The notes under the pieces are model-generated. The model was given only the letters and a program-made list of their open reading frames with translations, made no database searches and was not told where the DNA came from. Of a stretch of 64,000 bases of DNA, positions 45,187 to 52,800 are shown piece after piece. The translations under genes were made by a program, and so were the position numbers. Position 1 is the first letter of the stretch. Each line of letters starts with the position of its first letter. Source of the DNA: Shewanella amazonensis SB2B (GTDB lineage Bacteria > Pseudomonadota > Gammaproteobacteria > Enterobacterales > Shewanellaceae); the NCBI RefSeq assembly GCF_000015245.1, contig NC_008700.1:4104501-4168500 (forward strand). The letters are read 5' to 3'.

Positions 45187-45432
45187 TTATTCTCCCTGTT
45201 CAGGAGACTTGTTCCCGGCCTTATTACAGGCATAGGGGTCAACACATGCTGCCGTTTCTCGCTCGTTTCGATAAGCCGACAGGCTCTTGGCATCACCCAC
45301 CTGCTGGGCAACAGCCTGGCGAAGCAGAGGCTGCATGCCTTCAAGGTTAGTGTCCTGCAGTGTGCCGTTGATATCCTGATAAGTAAGCCAGGCGGCATAC
45401 GCGAGAATGGCATAGCAAATCTGCCGTTTCAT
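45187..45432 (-). CDS. small hypothetical protein with an N-terminal hydrophobic segment
   Basis: 81 aa, no family recognised. Residues 3-18 (RQICYAILAYAAWLTY) could be an uncleaved membrane anchor or signal. The remainder is polar, with Cys pairs in the tail (TAACVDPYACNKAGN). AAGGA lies 7 nt before ATG 45432, which decides this start over one 8 codons upstream. It has its own terminator and an AT-rich region upstream, so it looks like a real monocistronic gene. Confidence 0.6.
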   Translation of the reverse strand: MKRQICYAILAYAAWLTYQDINGTLQDTNLEGMQPLLRQAVAQQVGDAKSLSAYRNERETAACVDPYACNKAGNKSPEQGE

Positions 45433-45456
45433 GACAATATCCTTCAATTCTTCCAA

Positions 45457-45757
45457 TTTGTTAGTCGAGAATAGATTCCGCTCTACTCACGGCGAATTTT
45501 GTTCAAAAAAATCAGTACTTTCAATAGTAGTTTTTTTGACCAGTCAAAATTATGACGAAATAGATTGCGCGCAATATATTAATGGCTTTTTATACAACCA
45601 GTTACAAAATCAGGTGCGTTTAAAGGCACAAAAAATTTTTTTATATTTTTTTTCAGGCATGCTATTCCTGTTGGTTGTTAAAGCAGCAATAACGCCCATG
45701 ACAAGCGGGATAGCGCCATATGCGCAACGACTTATTTACTCAGAAAAAGGAATCAAA
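45457..45757. promoter_or_regulatory. AT-rich divergent control region with an inverted repeat
   Basis: 300 nt between the 81-aa gene and the SnoaL-like gene. It is markedly more AT-rich than its surroundings and has homopolymer runs. TTTTGAC (45534-45540) and GTCAAAA (45543-45549) flank CA, an operator-like inverted repeat. An in-frame extension of the downstream gene runs back through it but has no ribosome-binding site and unlikely composition. Confidence 0.5.
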
Positions 45758-46123
45758 ATGACACCGGAGCAATTGGTGCAAGGGCAGCTGGACGCCTATA
45801 ACGCCCATGACCTGGACGCCTTTTTACGCTTTTTCAGTGACAAGGTGGCAGTTATCCGCCCGCCCGCATCCAAGCCTGTATTGCAGGGCAAGACCGAATT
45901 TACCGAGTTTTATCGAAAGGAACGCTTTTGTGTGCCCACACTCCATGCCGAAGTCAGCAATCGCATGGTGCTGGGAAATAAAGTGATAGACCATGAGCAC
46001 ATCACAGGCTTGGGCCCCGATGCATTTGAAGTGGCTGTGGTGTATGAAATTCAAGACGGTCTTATCCAAACTCTGTGGAGTTTTGGCGCAGACAAAATTC
46101 AGGGAATACCCAGTCATGACTGA
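45758..46123 (+). CDS. SnoaL-like / NTF2-fold protein
   Basis: 121 aa. The N-terminal QLVQGQLDAYNAHDLDAFLRFFSD is the typical first helix of nuclear-transport-factor-2-like (SnoaL) small-molecule-binding proteins. No catalytic set can be assigned. The start is 45758 with AAAAAGGAA upstream. It overlaps the next gene (GNAT) by 8 nt, so the two are probably one operon. Confidence 0.8.
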   Translation: MTPEQLVQGQLDAYNAHDLDAFLRFFSDKVAVIRPPASKPVLQGKTEFTEFYRKERFCVPTLHAEVSNRMVLGNKVIDHEHITGLGPDAFEVAVVYEIQDGLIQTLWSFGADKIQGIPSHD

Positions 46124-46538
46124 TTTCAGGGTTACCAGCACACTTGCCGACATGAACCTGTCCGTCATCCACGGCTTCTTACAACATTCCTATTGGGCCA
46201 AAGGGATCCCGGAAGCCACATTACGCCGCGCCCTGGAAAATAGCCTCTGTTTCGGGCTCTTCTGCGGAAGTGACCAAATTGGCTTTGCGCGTATGATCAC
46301 CGATAAGGCAACCTTCGCGTATCTGGCCGATGTTTTTGTGCTGGAAAGCCACCGCGGACGAGGCGGCTCCAAGGTACTGATGCAGGCCGTGATGGCGCAT
46401 CCAGAACTCACCGGGCTACGACGCATGATGCTGGCCACCAGCGATGCACATGGTCTGTATCGTCAGTTTGGTTTTACCGACCTGGGCAACCCGGGGATCA
46501 TGATGGAGATACACCGCCCGAACGTATACCAGCCCTGA
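46116..46538 (+). CDS. GNAT family N-acetyltransferase
   Basis: 140 aa. Acetyl-CoA binding motif A is VLESHRGRGGSKVLMQAVM (R/Q-x-x-G-x-G/A); the C-terminus LYRQFGFTDLGNPGIMMEI matches motif B and the beta5-7 region of small GNATs. Substrate unknown. The start is 46116 (MTDFRVTS), overlapping the SnoaL-like gene by 8 nt; an upstream in-frame Met would lie deep in that gene. Confidence 0.85.
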   Translation: MTDFRVTSTLADMNLSVIHGFLQHSYWAKGIPEATLRRALENSLCFGLFCGSDQIGFARMITDKATFAYLADVFVLESHRGRGGSKVLMQAVMAHPELTGLRRMMLATSDAHGLYRQFGFTDLGNPGIMMEIHRPNVYQP

Positions 46539-46671
46539 TTCGTTCGACTTCAAGGCGGATTTCGGCTACGTATTTGTCGTCGTAGTCCAAACGTTCAAAT
46601 TCCTCGAGGCAGGCCAGGTACATCGCCAGCCTGCGCTCTGCGGTCAATGTCGGTAAAAAAAGAAAATCCAT
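46498..46671 (-). CDS. candidate small protein (57 aa), short open frame
   Basis: Minus strand, ATG at 46671, TGA at 46498-46500. The product begins MDFLFLPTLTAERRLAMYLA and continues with an acidic helical stretch (LEEFERLDYDDKYVAEIRLE). Amphipathic and codon-like rather than random. Its 3' end overlaps the convergent GNAT gene by 41 nt. I see no clear Shine-Dalgarno before the ATG, which lowers confidence. No homolog recognised. Confidence 0.4.
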   Translation of the reverse strand: MDFLFLPTLTAERRLAMYLACLEEFERLDYDDKYVAEIRLEVERIRAGIRSGGVSPS

Positions 46672-46958
46672 TTTCTACATCACATCCATGTGATCACTCG
46701 GCATAGGTTGAAGTCTGTAGTTTAGAGCAAAATCTCCACTTTCAGTGGATCCGATCGCTTTAGCAGCGAGAGTTGCCAGTTTAATAAAATTATAATTTAC
46801 AATGCGTTAGAAAAATAGCGTGGGATACCGCCTTACCAGGGTGGCAAATATCGCACAGCAATTGGCGCAGAGGCTTACGCCAAGAGAAGACACACATCGC
46901 AACGTGTTGATTTTAATTAAATTACAACATGCCGACCGGTTAGAACCAAGGACATTCC
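46672..46958. other. intergenic region, no gene seen
   Basis: 287 nt before the RimJ-like gene. It holds one short hairpin (TCCACT / AGTGGA, 46735-46749) and AT-rich patches near 46790 and 46910 that may be promoters. AAGGA precedes the downstream ATG. No other structure recognised. Confidence 0.4.
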
Positions 46959-47519
46959 ATGCTCACAGCTCCCCAACTTAAGGCAACGCGCTTGGCGCTG
47001 CGCCCACTGTCCCAACAAGACCTGGCGGCGTTCACCCTCTACCGCCAACAGCCAGAGGTAGCCCGCTATCAAAGCTGGTCAGATTACGACATGGGCAAAG
47101 CCCAAGCCCTGCTGAATGCACAGCTGGGCGGTACATTCGGCGCTGCCGGTTCCTGGTTTCAGATAGCCATAGTCGACAAAGACACGGATGCTTTGCTGGG
47201 CGACCTGGCACTGCATTTTATCGACGAGAACCAGCTGGAAATCGGTTTTACCCTGGCTCCCCGACATCAGGGCCAAGGCCTGGCGAAGGAAGCCGTCACC
47301 TGTCTGCTGGATTGGTATCTGCTACAGAATGGGGGCCACAGGGTGACTGCCATCTGTGATACAGAGAACCTGGCCAGTTGGCGACTGCTGGAAGCCCTGG
47401 GCTTCAGGCGCGAAGCCCACTGGGTGGAAAATATCTTTTTTAAAGGGGCGTGGGGCTCAGAGTATCAATATGCCATGCTCGCCCGGGAGTGGCGCTCTCG
47501 CTCTGTGAATCGCTTTTAA
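46959..47519 (+). CDS. RimJ/RimL-type GNAT acetyltransferase
   Basis: 186 aa. ATRLALRPLSQQDL at the N-terminus, the acetyl-CoA loop RHQGQGLAKEAVTCLLDW and DTENLASWRLLEALGFRREA are the RimJ/RimL (acetyltransf_3) layout. Substrate could be a protein N-terminus or a small amine. AAGGA 8 nt upstream of the ATG. Monocistronic by position. Confidence 0.86.
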   Translation: MLTAPQLKATRLALRPLSQQDLAAFTLYRQQPEVARYQSWSDYDMGKAQALLNAQLGGTFGAAGSWFQIAIVDKDTDALLGDLALHFIDENQLEIGFTLAPRHQGQGLAKEAVTCLLDWYLLQNGGHRVTAICDTENLASWRLLEALGFRREAHWVENIFFKGAWGSEYQYAMLAREWRSRSVNRF

Positions 47520-47639
47520 AACCAAAGCGCGACCCAGATCAGGAAACCGTACGCCAATCCCCCGAGTCATTCACGCCACACTTTGCAGCCCCGCCAAGGG
47601 CGGTTACCATCAAACCATGACTGTTTTCGGAACTTCAGC

Positions 47640-48518
47640 ATGGCCAATGTTTTACTGGTAGCCAACCTCAATTGTGACCGCATCTTGTTGCTGGATAAAC
47701 CACTCACCAGCGGCGGGCGTTTTCATTACCACGATGGGGGCCAACGCCTGGGAGGCGGCGGCGCCAACACGGGGCTGGGGCTGGTATGGGCCGGGCACAG
47801 GGTAGCTCTGGTCAGCCAGGTCGGCAGAGATAAGGTGGGCGACTGGCTGCTCGCCGAAACCAGCACTGCCGGTATTGATTGCCACCTCATTTCGCGCCGC
47901 CCCGGCAATACCTGCGAGATGTTACTGATGATGACCCCTAACGGCGACCGAACCATCATGCGGCCCCAAAGGCCCATCTTTGAGTTGCCGGTGCCGCCCC
48001 GCTGGCAGCGCTGGGACGTGCTCTATATCAACTCGTCTGCCGAAGGCGCCGTCAGCTGGGCCAAAACAGCGCTGGAACATTGTCTGGTGGTTGGACAATT
48101 GGCGAAAGACGAACGTCAGCGCCCCTGTCATATCCTGATTACCTCGGCATCGGATCTCGCTGGCAGAGCCTCGGGTGACCTGTGGCAGTATGCCAAAGGC
48201 ATTGCCGGTGACAGCCTGCAGCATTTTATCGTGACCGATGGCCCCAAAGGGGCGAAGGCCTACAGCGAAACCGGGACTCTGCATGTTCCGGCCAGACCTG
48301 CAAACGTGGTGGATACCACAGGGGCTGGTGATGTGTATGCCGCTGGGCTGATCCATGGTTTGGTCTCGGGTCTTGCGCTGCAGCAAGCCATGGAAGAAGC
48401 CGCCATTTGGGCAGCAATAGCAGTGGAAAGTGAAAGCTCTACCCCCGGTGAAGCACTTAAAGATCATTTGGCGGAAAAAGAGGCTGAATGTCATACAACT
48501 GCAACCAAGTCCCTCTAG
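47640..48518 (+). CDS. PfkB family sugar or nucleoside kinase
   Basis: 292 aa ribokinase-fold enzyme. N-terminal GGGGANTGLGLVWAGHRVAL and SQVGRDKVGDWL, and the C-terminal PfkB signature VDTTGAGDVYAAGLIHGL with catalytic Asp in GAGD. Substrate unknown; carbohydrates and nucleosides are usual. The start is 47640 (MANVLLVAN); the in-frame Met 19 codons upstream precedes a non-conserved basic stretch. A strong terminator follows. Confidence 0.85.
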   Translation: MANVLLVANLNCDRILLLDKPLTSGGRFHYHDGGQRLGGGGANTGLGLVWAGHRVALVSQVGRDKVGDWLLAETSTAGIDCHLISRRPGNTCEMLLMMTPNGDRTIMRPQRPIFELPVPPRWQRWDVLYINSSAEGAVSWAKTALEHCLVVGQLAKDERQRPCHILITSASDLAGRASGDLWQYAKGIAGDSLQHFIVTDGPKGAKAYSETGTLHVPARPANVVDTTGAGDVYAAGLIHGLVSGLALQQAMEEAAIWAAIAVESESSTPGEALKDHLAEKEAECHTTATKSL

Positions 48519-48595
48519 TATAAGCCCCGTGAGATGCATGATTTTGGGTTTGCGCTCCTGAACTTCCCATTTGTCAGTTGTTTGCTCGTTATGTC

Positions 48596-48624
48596 GCCCC
48601 GTCCCCCGAACGGGGCTTTTTTTT
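48596..48624 (+). terminator. rho-independent terminator after the PfkB gene
   Basis: GCCCCGT / ACGGGGC with a 7-nt loop, followed by eight T residues. Confidence 0.92.
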
Positions 48625-48708
48625 GCGCAAAGTTTGGTCTATGCCCCTGCGGTGTTTTAGAATTGCCAAAACAGCATGATTAAGCCTTCCGCCGACACTG
48701 AGGAACAC

Positions 48709-49266
48709 ATGCCCTCCGAACTCTGCCTTGCCCTGACCCCAAGATTGGGATTACGCCGCTTTACTGCAGACGATGCGACTGATTTTTACAACCTGAACAG
48801 GGATGCAGAGGTACTCAAATATACGGGGGATCTGCCTTTTGAGAACGCCATTGCTGCCCGGGATTTTATCCTGGGGTATCAGCATTACCGCGACCATGGA
48901 TTTGGCCGCTGGGCCATACAGCTTCATTCGGGTGAGTTCATCGGTTTCTGTGGTTTGAGGCAGCACGGGGACGCCAGTGTCGACCTGGGATTCAGGTTAA
49001 TGCGCGATTATTGGGGCCAAGGCCTGGCCGCCGAAGCGGCCAGAGCCGCCATGGTGCTGGCAATCGATAAATATGGCCTGACTGAGCTGATTGCCCGCGC
49101 CATGGCGGGTAATGGCGCCAGCATCGCCCTGCTGGGCAAACTCGGATTCACGCCAAAGGCCGGGTTGGATACTCCACCCTGGCTGGGCTTTGCCGCCAAT
49201 CTAACCCAGGGAGCCCTGGTGGATGACTTGGCTCTGTGGCGCACCGCTGTTACTCTTTCGCCCTAG
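48709..49266 (+). CDS. GNAT family acetyltransferase (RimJ/RimL-like)
   Basis: 185 aa. LTPRLGLRRFTADDATDFYNL, acetyl-CoA loop RDYWGQGLAAEAARAAM and NGASIALLGKLGF follow the acetyltransf_3 plan. Two in-frame starts: ATG 48709 with GAGGAA just upstream, or ATG 48676 without a visible site; the first is preferred. Substrate unknown. The second RimJ-like gene within 2 kb, but the two are not close copies. Confidence 0.85.
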   Translation: MPSELCLALTPRLGLRRFTADDATDFYNLNRDAEVLKYTGDLPFENAIAARDFILGYQHYRDHGFGRWAIQLHSGEFIGFCGLRQHGDASVDLGFRLMRDYWGQGLAAEAARAAMVLAIDKYGLTELIARAMAGNGASIALLGKLGFTPKAGLDTPPWLGFAANLTQGALVDDLALWRTAVTLSP

Positions 49267-49302
49267 TCAGGGTTCAGGTTCACAGCAAAGGGGAGCGCGT
49301 CA

Positions 49303-49992
49303 TTGTCCGGCACATTCATCACTAAATCTGTCCTCTACTGCGGCGCAGACAGCAGCCAACTCGGCCCGGTATCCAGCGGTATTGCACACAAAAACCGCGC
49401 AGCAACACTGCAAGTCACAGAGCAAGGCATTGTGGGCGATGCTCAGGTGGATACCCGCCACCATGGCGGACCAGACAGGGCCGTGCATCATTTTCCCCGG
49501 GAACATTACGGTGAATATCGCCGAAGAGACATGTTCCGGGGTTTTGTAGACGCCCCGTCAATGGGTGAAAACATCAGTACCGTTGGCATCACAGAACAAA
49601 CACTGCATATTGGCGATATTTTGAGCTTCGGCAGTACAGTGCTGCAGGTATCTCAGCCCCGATCTCCCTGTTTTAAACTGGATTTACGCTTCGCCTACCC
49701 CGGCTTTGCACTGGCGATGCAATCTCTGGGTAAAAGTGGCTGGTTTTACCGTGTGCTGGCCCCCGGTGAAATCACGGAAAACGATAGTCTGCAGCTGAAA
49801 GAACGCCTGTCCGACATCAGTGTGGCAAATGCCATGCAGTGTTATTTCGCACCTGAATTTAACGAAACGGGTTATCGGCGATTGCTGGCGTGCCCGGGCC
49901 TCGCCCAAAGCTGGCGTAACAGCCTGGAAAAGCGCCTTGCAAGCGGTAAGATTGAAGACTGGCGCCCGCGCTTGATGGGACCAGGGCAGTAA
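49303..49992 (+). CDS. MOSC domain protein (YiiM-like)
   Basis: 229 aa. MOSC domain with GDAQVDTRHHGGPDRAVHHF, the metal/sulfur-handling region, and the conserved Cys in RSPCFKLDLRF; the C-terminal 3-alpha-type region follows. YiiM-type proteins reduce N-hydroxylated compounds using molybdenum cofactor; that fits the Moco operon elsewhere in the window but is inference. TTG start at 49303 with GGGGAG 8 nt upstream. Convergent with the YggL-like gene through a shared terminator. Confidence 0.85.
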   Translation: MSGTFITKSVLYCGADSSQLGPVSSGIAHKNRAATLQVTEQGIVGDAQVDTRHHGGPDRAVHHFPREHYGEYRRRDMFRGFVDAPSMGENISTVGITEQTLHIGDILSFGSTVLQVSQPRSPCFKLDLRFAYPGFALAMQSLGKSGWFYRVLAPGEITENDSLQLKERLSDISVANAMQCYFAPEFNETGYRRLLACPGLAQSWRNSLEKRLASGKIEDWRPRLMGPGQ

Positions 49993-50062
49993 AGCTACTG
50001 TGGTTGTTGGCAGGCAATATCTGCGTGGTGAGCAAGAGCTGACACTGAGTCTTTAAACGCGA

Positions 50063-50087
50063 AAAAGCCCGGCAATGCCGGGCTTTT
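50063..50087. terminator. bidirectional terminator between MOSC and YggL-like genes
   Basis: AAAAGCCCGGC / GCCGGGCTTTT with loop AAT; A and T tracts flank the GC stem, allowing use from both sides. Confidence 0.9.
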
Positions 50088-50105
50088 AACAGAGAACCTG
50101 CTGAC

Positions 50106-50483
50106 TTAGTCCACGTAAGTTGTGTCCCAGTCGCCGTAATTGGCATCACCCGCATAAATGGTCAGCGGCAGATCGCCAAACACACCGCGAATACTCTCAG
50201 CAACAGTATTGGCGACTTCGGCCACGCTGCCCTGTCCGGAGAAAAAACTCACAGATACATGGTAGCGGTCGTTGTAATAGGCAATCAGCAGGTCCCAGCC
50301 GTTTTCGATTTCCTGGTTGGCCAGTGCTTCATCCAGCGCCTCGAACTTGTCTTCATCGGCCTGAAAGCGAAATTCGATACAGGTTTCAGCCCAAGGCCCC
50401 AGCGCCAGCTTCTTCAGGTGACGAGCCTTGTGGTGGGATTTAACTTGTGGCCTTTCCAGCTCCGGGACGGCGATTACTGACAT
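50106..50483 (-). CDS. YggL-like (DUF469) protein
   Basis: 125 aa. The segment HLKKLALGPWAETCIEFRF followed by IENGWDLLIAYYND resembles the KKL-LG-F-E--F and IE-NGL pattern of the YggL 50S ribosome-binding family, but similarity is partial and family assignment tentative. GAGGAA lies 7 nt before the ATG. Cytoplasmic, no membrane segment. Convergent with the MOSC gene. Confidence 0.6.
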   Translation of the reverse strand: MSVIAVPELERPQVKSHHKARHLKKLALGPWAETCIEFRFQADEDKFEALDEALANQEIENGWDLLIAYYNDRYHVSVSFFSGQGSVAEVANTVAESIRGVFGDLPLTIYAGDANYGDWDTTYVD

Positions 50484-50532
50484 GGTATTTCCTCTGATTT
50501 AGTGCCACGACAGGGCACCGATAATTGCAGTA

Positions 50533-50566
50533 GACCCGGGCAGGTTACGCCACTCTGGCCCGGGTC
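50533..50566. repeat. inverted repeat upstream of the YggL-like gene
   Basis: Perfect 9-bp arms GACCCGGGC (50533-50541) and GCCCGGGTC (50558-50566) with a 16-nt loop. It lies in the 127-nt gap between the MCP stop and the YggL-like start; no T tract. Could be an mRNA structure ending the MCP transcript or an operator. Confidence 0.4.
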
Positions 50567-50610
50567 GCAAGCGCTTGTGTCCAGCGCTGCGAGCCCGGCC
50601 CAGCGATGGT

Positions 50611-52521
50611 TTACACCTTAAAGCGGGCCACCAGCTGATCGAGGCGAGTGGCAAGGGCATTAAGATCTTTACTGGCTCGGGCAGCTGCCTGTGCCGTTGC
50701 AGCGGTGCGCTGGGTGATATCGTTAATCTCGGTCACATTGCGGTTAATATCCTCCACGACGGTCGACTGCTCTTCGGTCGCGGCGGCCACCTGAATATTC
50801 ATGTCGCTGATAAGCCCAATCTGATCGGAAATGCCGCTCAGGGTATTGCTGGCTTCATCCACCGCCGACACCCCTTCCTGGGAGCGGCTGCGGCTCTGGG
50901 ACATGGCATTGACAGCCCTGGCGGATTCAGATTGCAGCTTGTCTATCATCACCTGTACTTCATCGGTGGAGGCTGCTGTGCGCGATGCCAGATTACGCAC
51001 TTCGTCGGCCACCACGGCAAATCCACGACCGGCTTCCCCTGCACGGGCCGCCTCAATGGCAGCGTTGAGCGCCAACAGGTTGGTTTGCTCTGAAATCGCG
51101 CGAATCACGTCCAGAATACTGCCGATGGACTTGGTGTGGGTGGCCAGGGACTCAATTACTTCACCCACCTGAGACACATCTTTGGAGAGCTGATTGATGG
51201 TATCCCGAGCCTGGGTCACCACCTTCTGACCCGAGCCAGAGGCCCGGTCGGCGTCCTTGGCCGCTTCAGCTGCCTGGGCTGCATTCGCTGCAATCTCGTT
51301 CACAGTGGCGCCCATCTCATTGATGGCGGTCACCACCTGCATGGTGCGATCTTTCTGGTCCTGACTGTCTTCCAGTGTTTGCTGCGCCTGGCGCGACACA
51401 TCGATGGCCGATTTGCCGAGCTGCTCGCTGGTTTGGGCCACTTCAATCACAGAGTCCTGGATTTTACTGATAAAGCTGTTAAAGCCACTGGCCAGCTGCG
51501 CCAATTCATCTTCACCCTGCACCGGCAAACGCTGACGCAAGTCCCCCTCGCCTTCACCTATGTCACGGAACATACGTGCCACGGCGGCGATAGGCTTACT
51601 GACACTGGACGCCACAAAGCCAGACAACACCACAAAGGCGAGCGCAATCAACAAGGTAGAAAATAGAATTTTCAGCGCGGCTTCATCCAGCAGGGCGAAC
51701 ACTTCGGCCTCGGGCACCTGGGCCACCAGGTACCAATCGATGGAGGGCAAATAGCTGCTGGCCACCATCATAGGCTGGCCGTCCACTTCCACTTCCATGT
51801 AGTTGAAATCGGCCCTGGACAACAAGCTGCCGCTTTTACCATACAAGGAGTTGAGGGTGGCTTTACGAATTTTGCCAGGATCTGAGTGAAGCTGCACTTC
51901 ACCCTTGGCATCGACCAGATAGACAAAGCCAGATTCTTCCAGCTTAAAAGACGTGAGCCGCTGAACCATGGCATCCAGCGACTTGGCCAGCCCCGCAAGG
52001 CCGCGACCATTGAGCTGCTGATAGTTGATAAACAGCTTCACATCACCGTTGGCTTCGGTAAATACATTCAAACGTTGTTGCACACCACTGCTGCGGTAAT
52101 CGAAAAACCAGCCATCCTGCTCCGGGGTCAAAATGCGTAAAAAGCCACTCTGGGTGTAGTAGGCACCGGTTTCACGGTCGGCATAGGAGGCCTGTGCCAG
52201 CTGGTATTGGCTGGCGACGTCCTGCAACTGGCTCACCACTCGGGACTCATCTTCTGCAGGACGGCCCTGCTCCAGCCATTTGCCCAACATACGGCTGTCG
52301 GCCAGCTGCTTGGCAGCGTTAAGCAGGCTTACCATGTCTTTTTCAAGCTCGTTGCGGATACTCAGCATTTTGGCAGGCATTTCCGAGCCCAGCATCCGCT
52401 GCTCTACCACGTCTCTGGCGCTGTGCTGCCCCAATAGCCCAACCGCGACGGTGGAAAGGATTACCGCCAGTGAAACGGTAAGCAAAATCTTTTGTTTGAT
52501 GGTAAGCATGTTTAAGTTCAT
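50611..52521 (-). CDS. methyl-accepting chemotaxis protein with periplasmic dCache sensor
   Basis: 636 aa. Membrane helix 1 (~10-30), an extracytoplasmic region of ~250 residues with dCache features (QASYADRETGAYYTQSG; VYLVDAKGEVQLHSDP; SYLPSIDWYLVAQVP before helix 2), membrane helix 2 (~283-305), HAMP (SKPIAAVARMFRDIGEGEGD) and a signalling domain with ISEQTNLLALNAAIEAARAG. dCache receptors often sense amino acids or organic acids; ligand unknown. No CheR-tether pentapeptide (ends ARFKV). Confidence 0.92.
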   Translation of the reverse strand: MNLNMLTIKQKILLTVSLAVILSTVAVGLLGQHSARDVVEQRMLGSEMPAKMLSIRNELEKDMVSLLNAAKQLADSRMLGKWLEQGRPAEDESRVVSQLQDVASQYQLAQASYADRETGAYYTQSGFLRILTPEQDGWFFDYRSSGVQQRLNVFTEANGDVKLFINYQQLNGRGLAGLAKSLDAMVQRLTSFKLEESGFVYLVDAKGEVQLHSDPGKIRKATLNSLYGKSGSLLSRADFNYMEVEVDGQPMMVASSYLPSIDWYLVAQVPEAEVFALLDEAALKILFSTLLIALAFVVLSGFVASSVSKPIAAVARMFRDIGEGEGDLRQRLPVQGEDELAQLASGFNSFISKIQDSVIEVAQTSEQLGKSAIDVSRQAQQTLEDSQDQKDRTMQVVTAINEMGATVNEIAANAAQAAEAAKDADRASGSGQKVVTQARDTINQLSKDVSQVGEVIESLATHTKSIGSILDVIRAISEQTNLLALNAAIEAARAGEAGRGFAVVADEVRNLASRTAASTDEVQVMIDKLQSESARAVNAMSQSRSRSQEGVSAVDEASNTLSGISDQIGLISDMNIQVAAATEEQSTVVEDINRNVTEINDITQRTAATAQAAARASKDLNALATRLDQLVARFKV

Positions 52522-52755
52522 TGCCTTATTCTTCCTGAAGCTGAGGAAATAGGTACAAATTCTCCCTATGCAGTATTGACCCTAATAAGCGTTTTTTCCG
52601 CTCGGTTCAGAAATAATGCATAAAAAGTAATAACGCCGCCCATTGCGGTGACATGGGGGCTGACAGTGGGCACTGAAGAAAAAATGAACTTATGATTTTT
52701 AGGCGGCGAATTATGGCGAAAGATTGGGCAATTCGCAATTGCCTGATATAAAAAA
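52522..52755. other. intergenic region before the dCache MCP gene
   Basis: It must hold the promoter of the minus-strand MCP. I found no sigma28 motif (TAAA-N15-GCCGATAA) and no gene. Confidence 0.4.
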
Positions 52756-52777
52756 GCCGGAGAATTTCTTCTCCGGC
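52756..52777 (-). terminator. terminator of the ETF-QO gene
   Basis: GCCGGAGAA / TTCTCCGGC with loop TTTC, followed by TTTTTT on the minus strand. Confidence 0.9.
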
Positions 52778-52800
52778 CAATGAGTTGCCTACCACCAACT

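Noticed and set aside
45431..45757. Long N-terminal extension of the SnoaL-like protein
   Set aside because: It is encoded by AT-rich DNA with no ribosome-binding site and would include a stray hydrophobic segment; the good AAGGAA site and conserved helix support 45758.
46959..49266. The two RimJ-like GNAT genes as a recent tandem duplication
   Set aside because: Their sequences differ widely outside the acetyl-CoA motifs and a PfkB gene with its own terminator lies between them.
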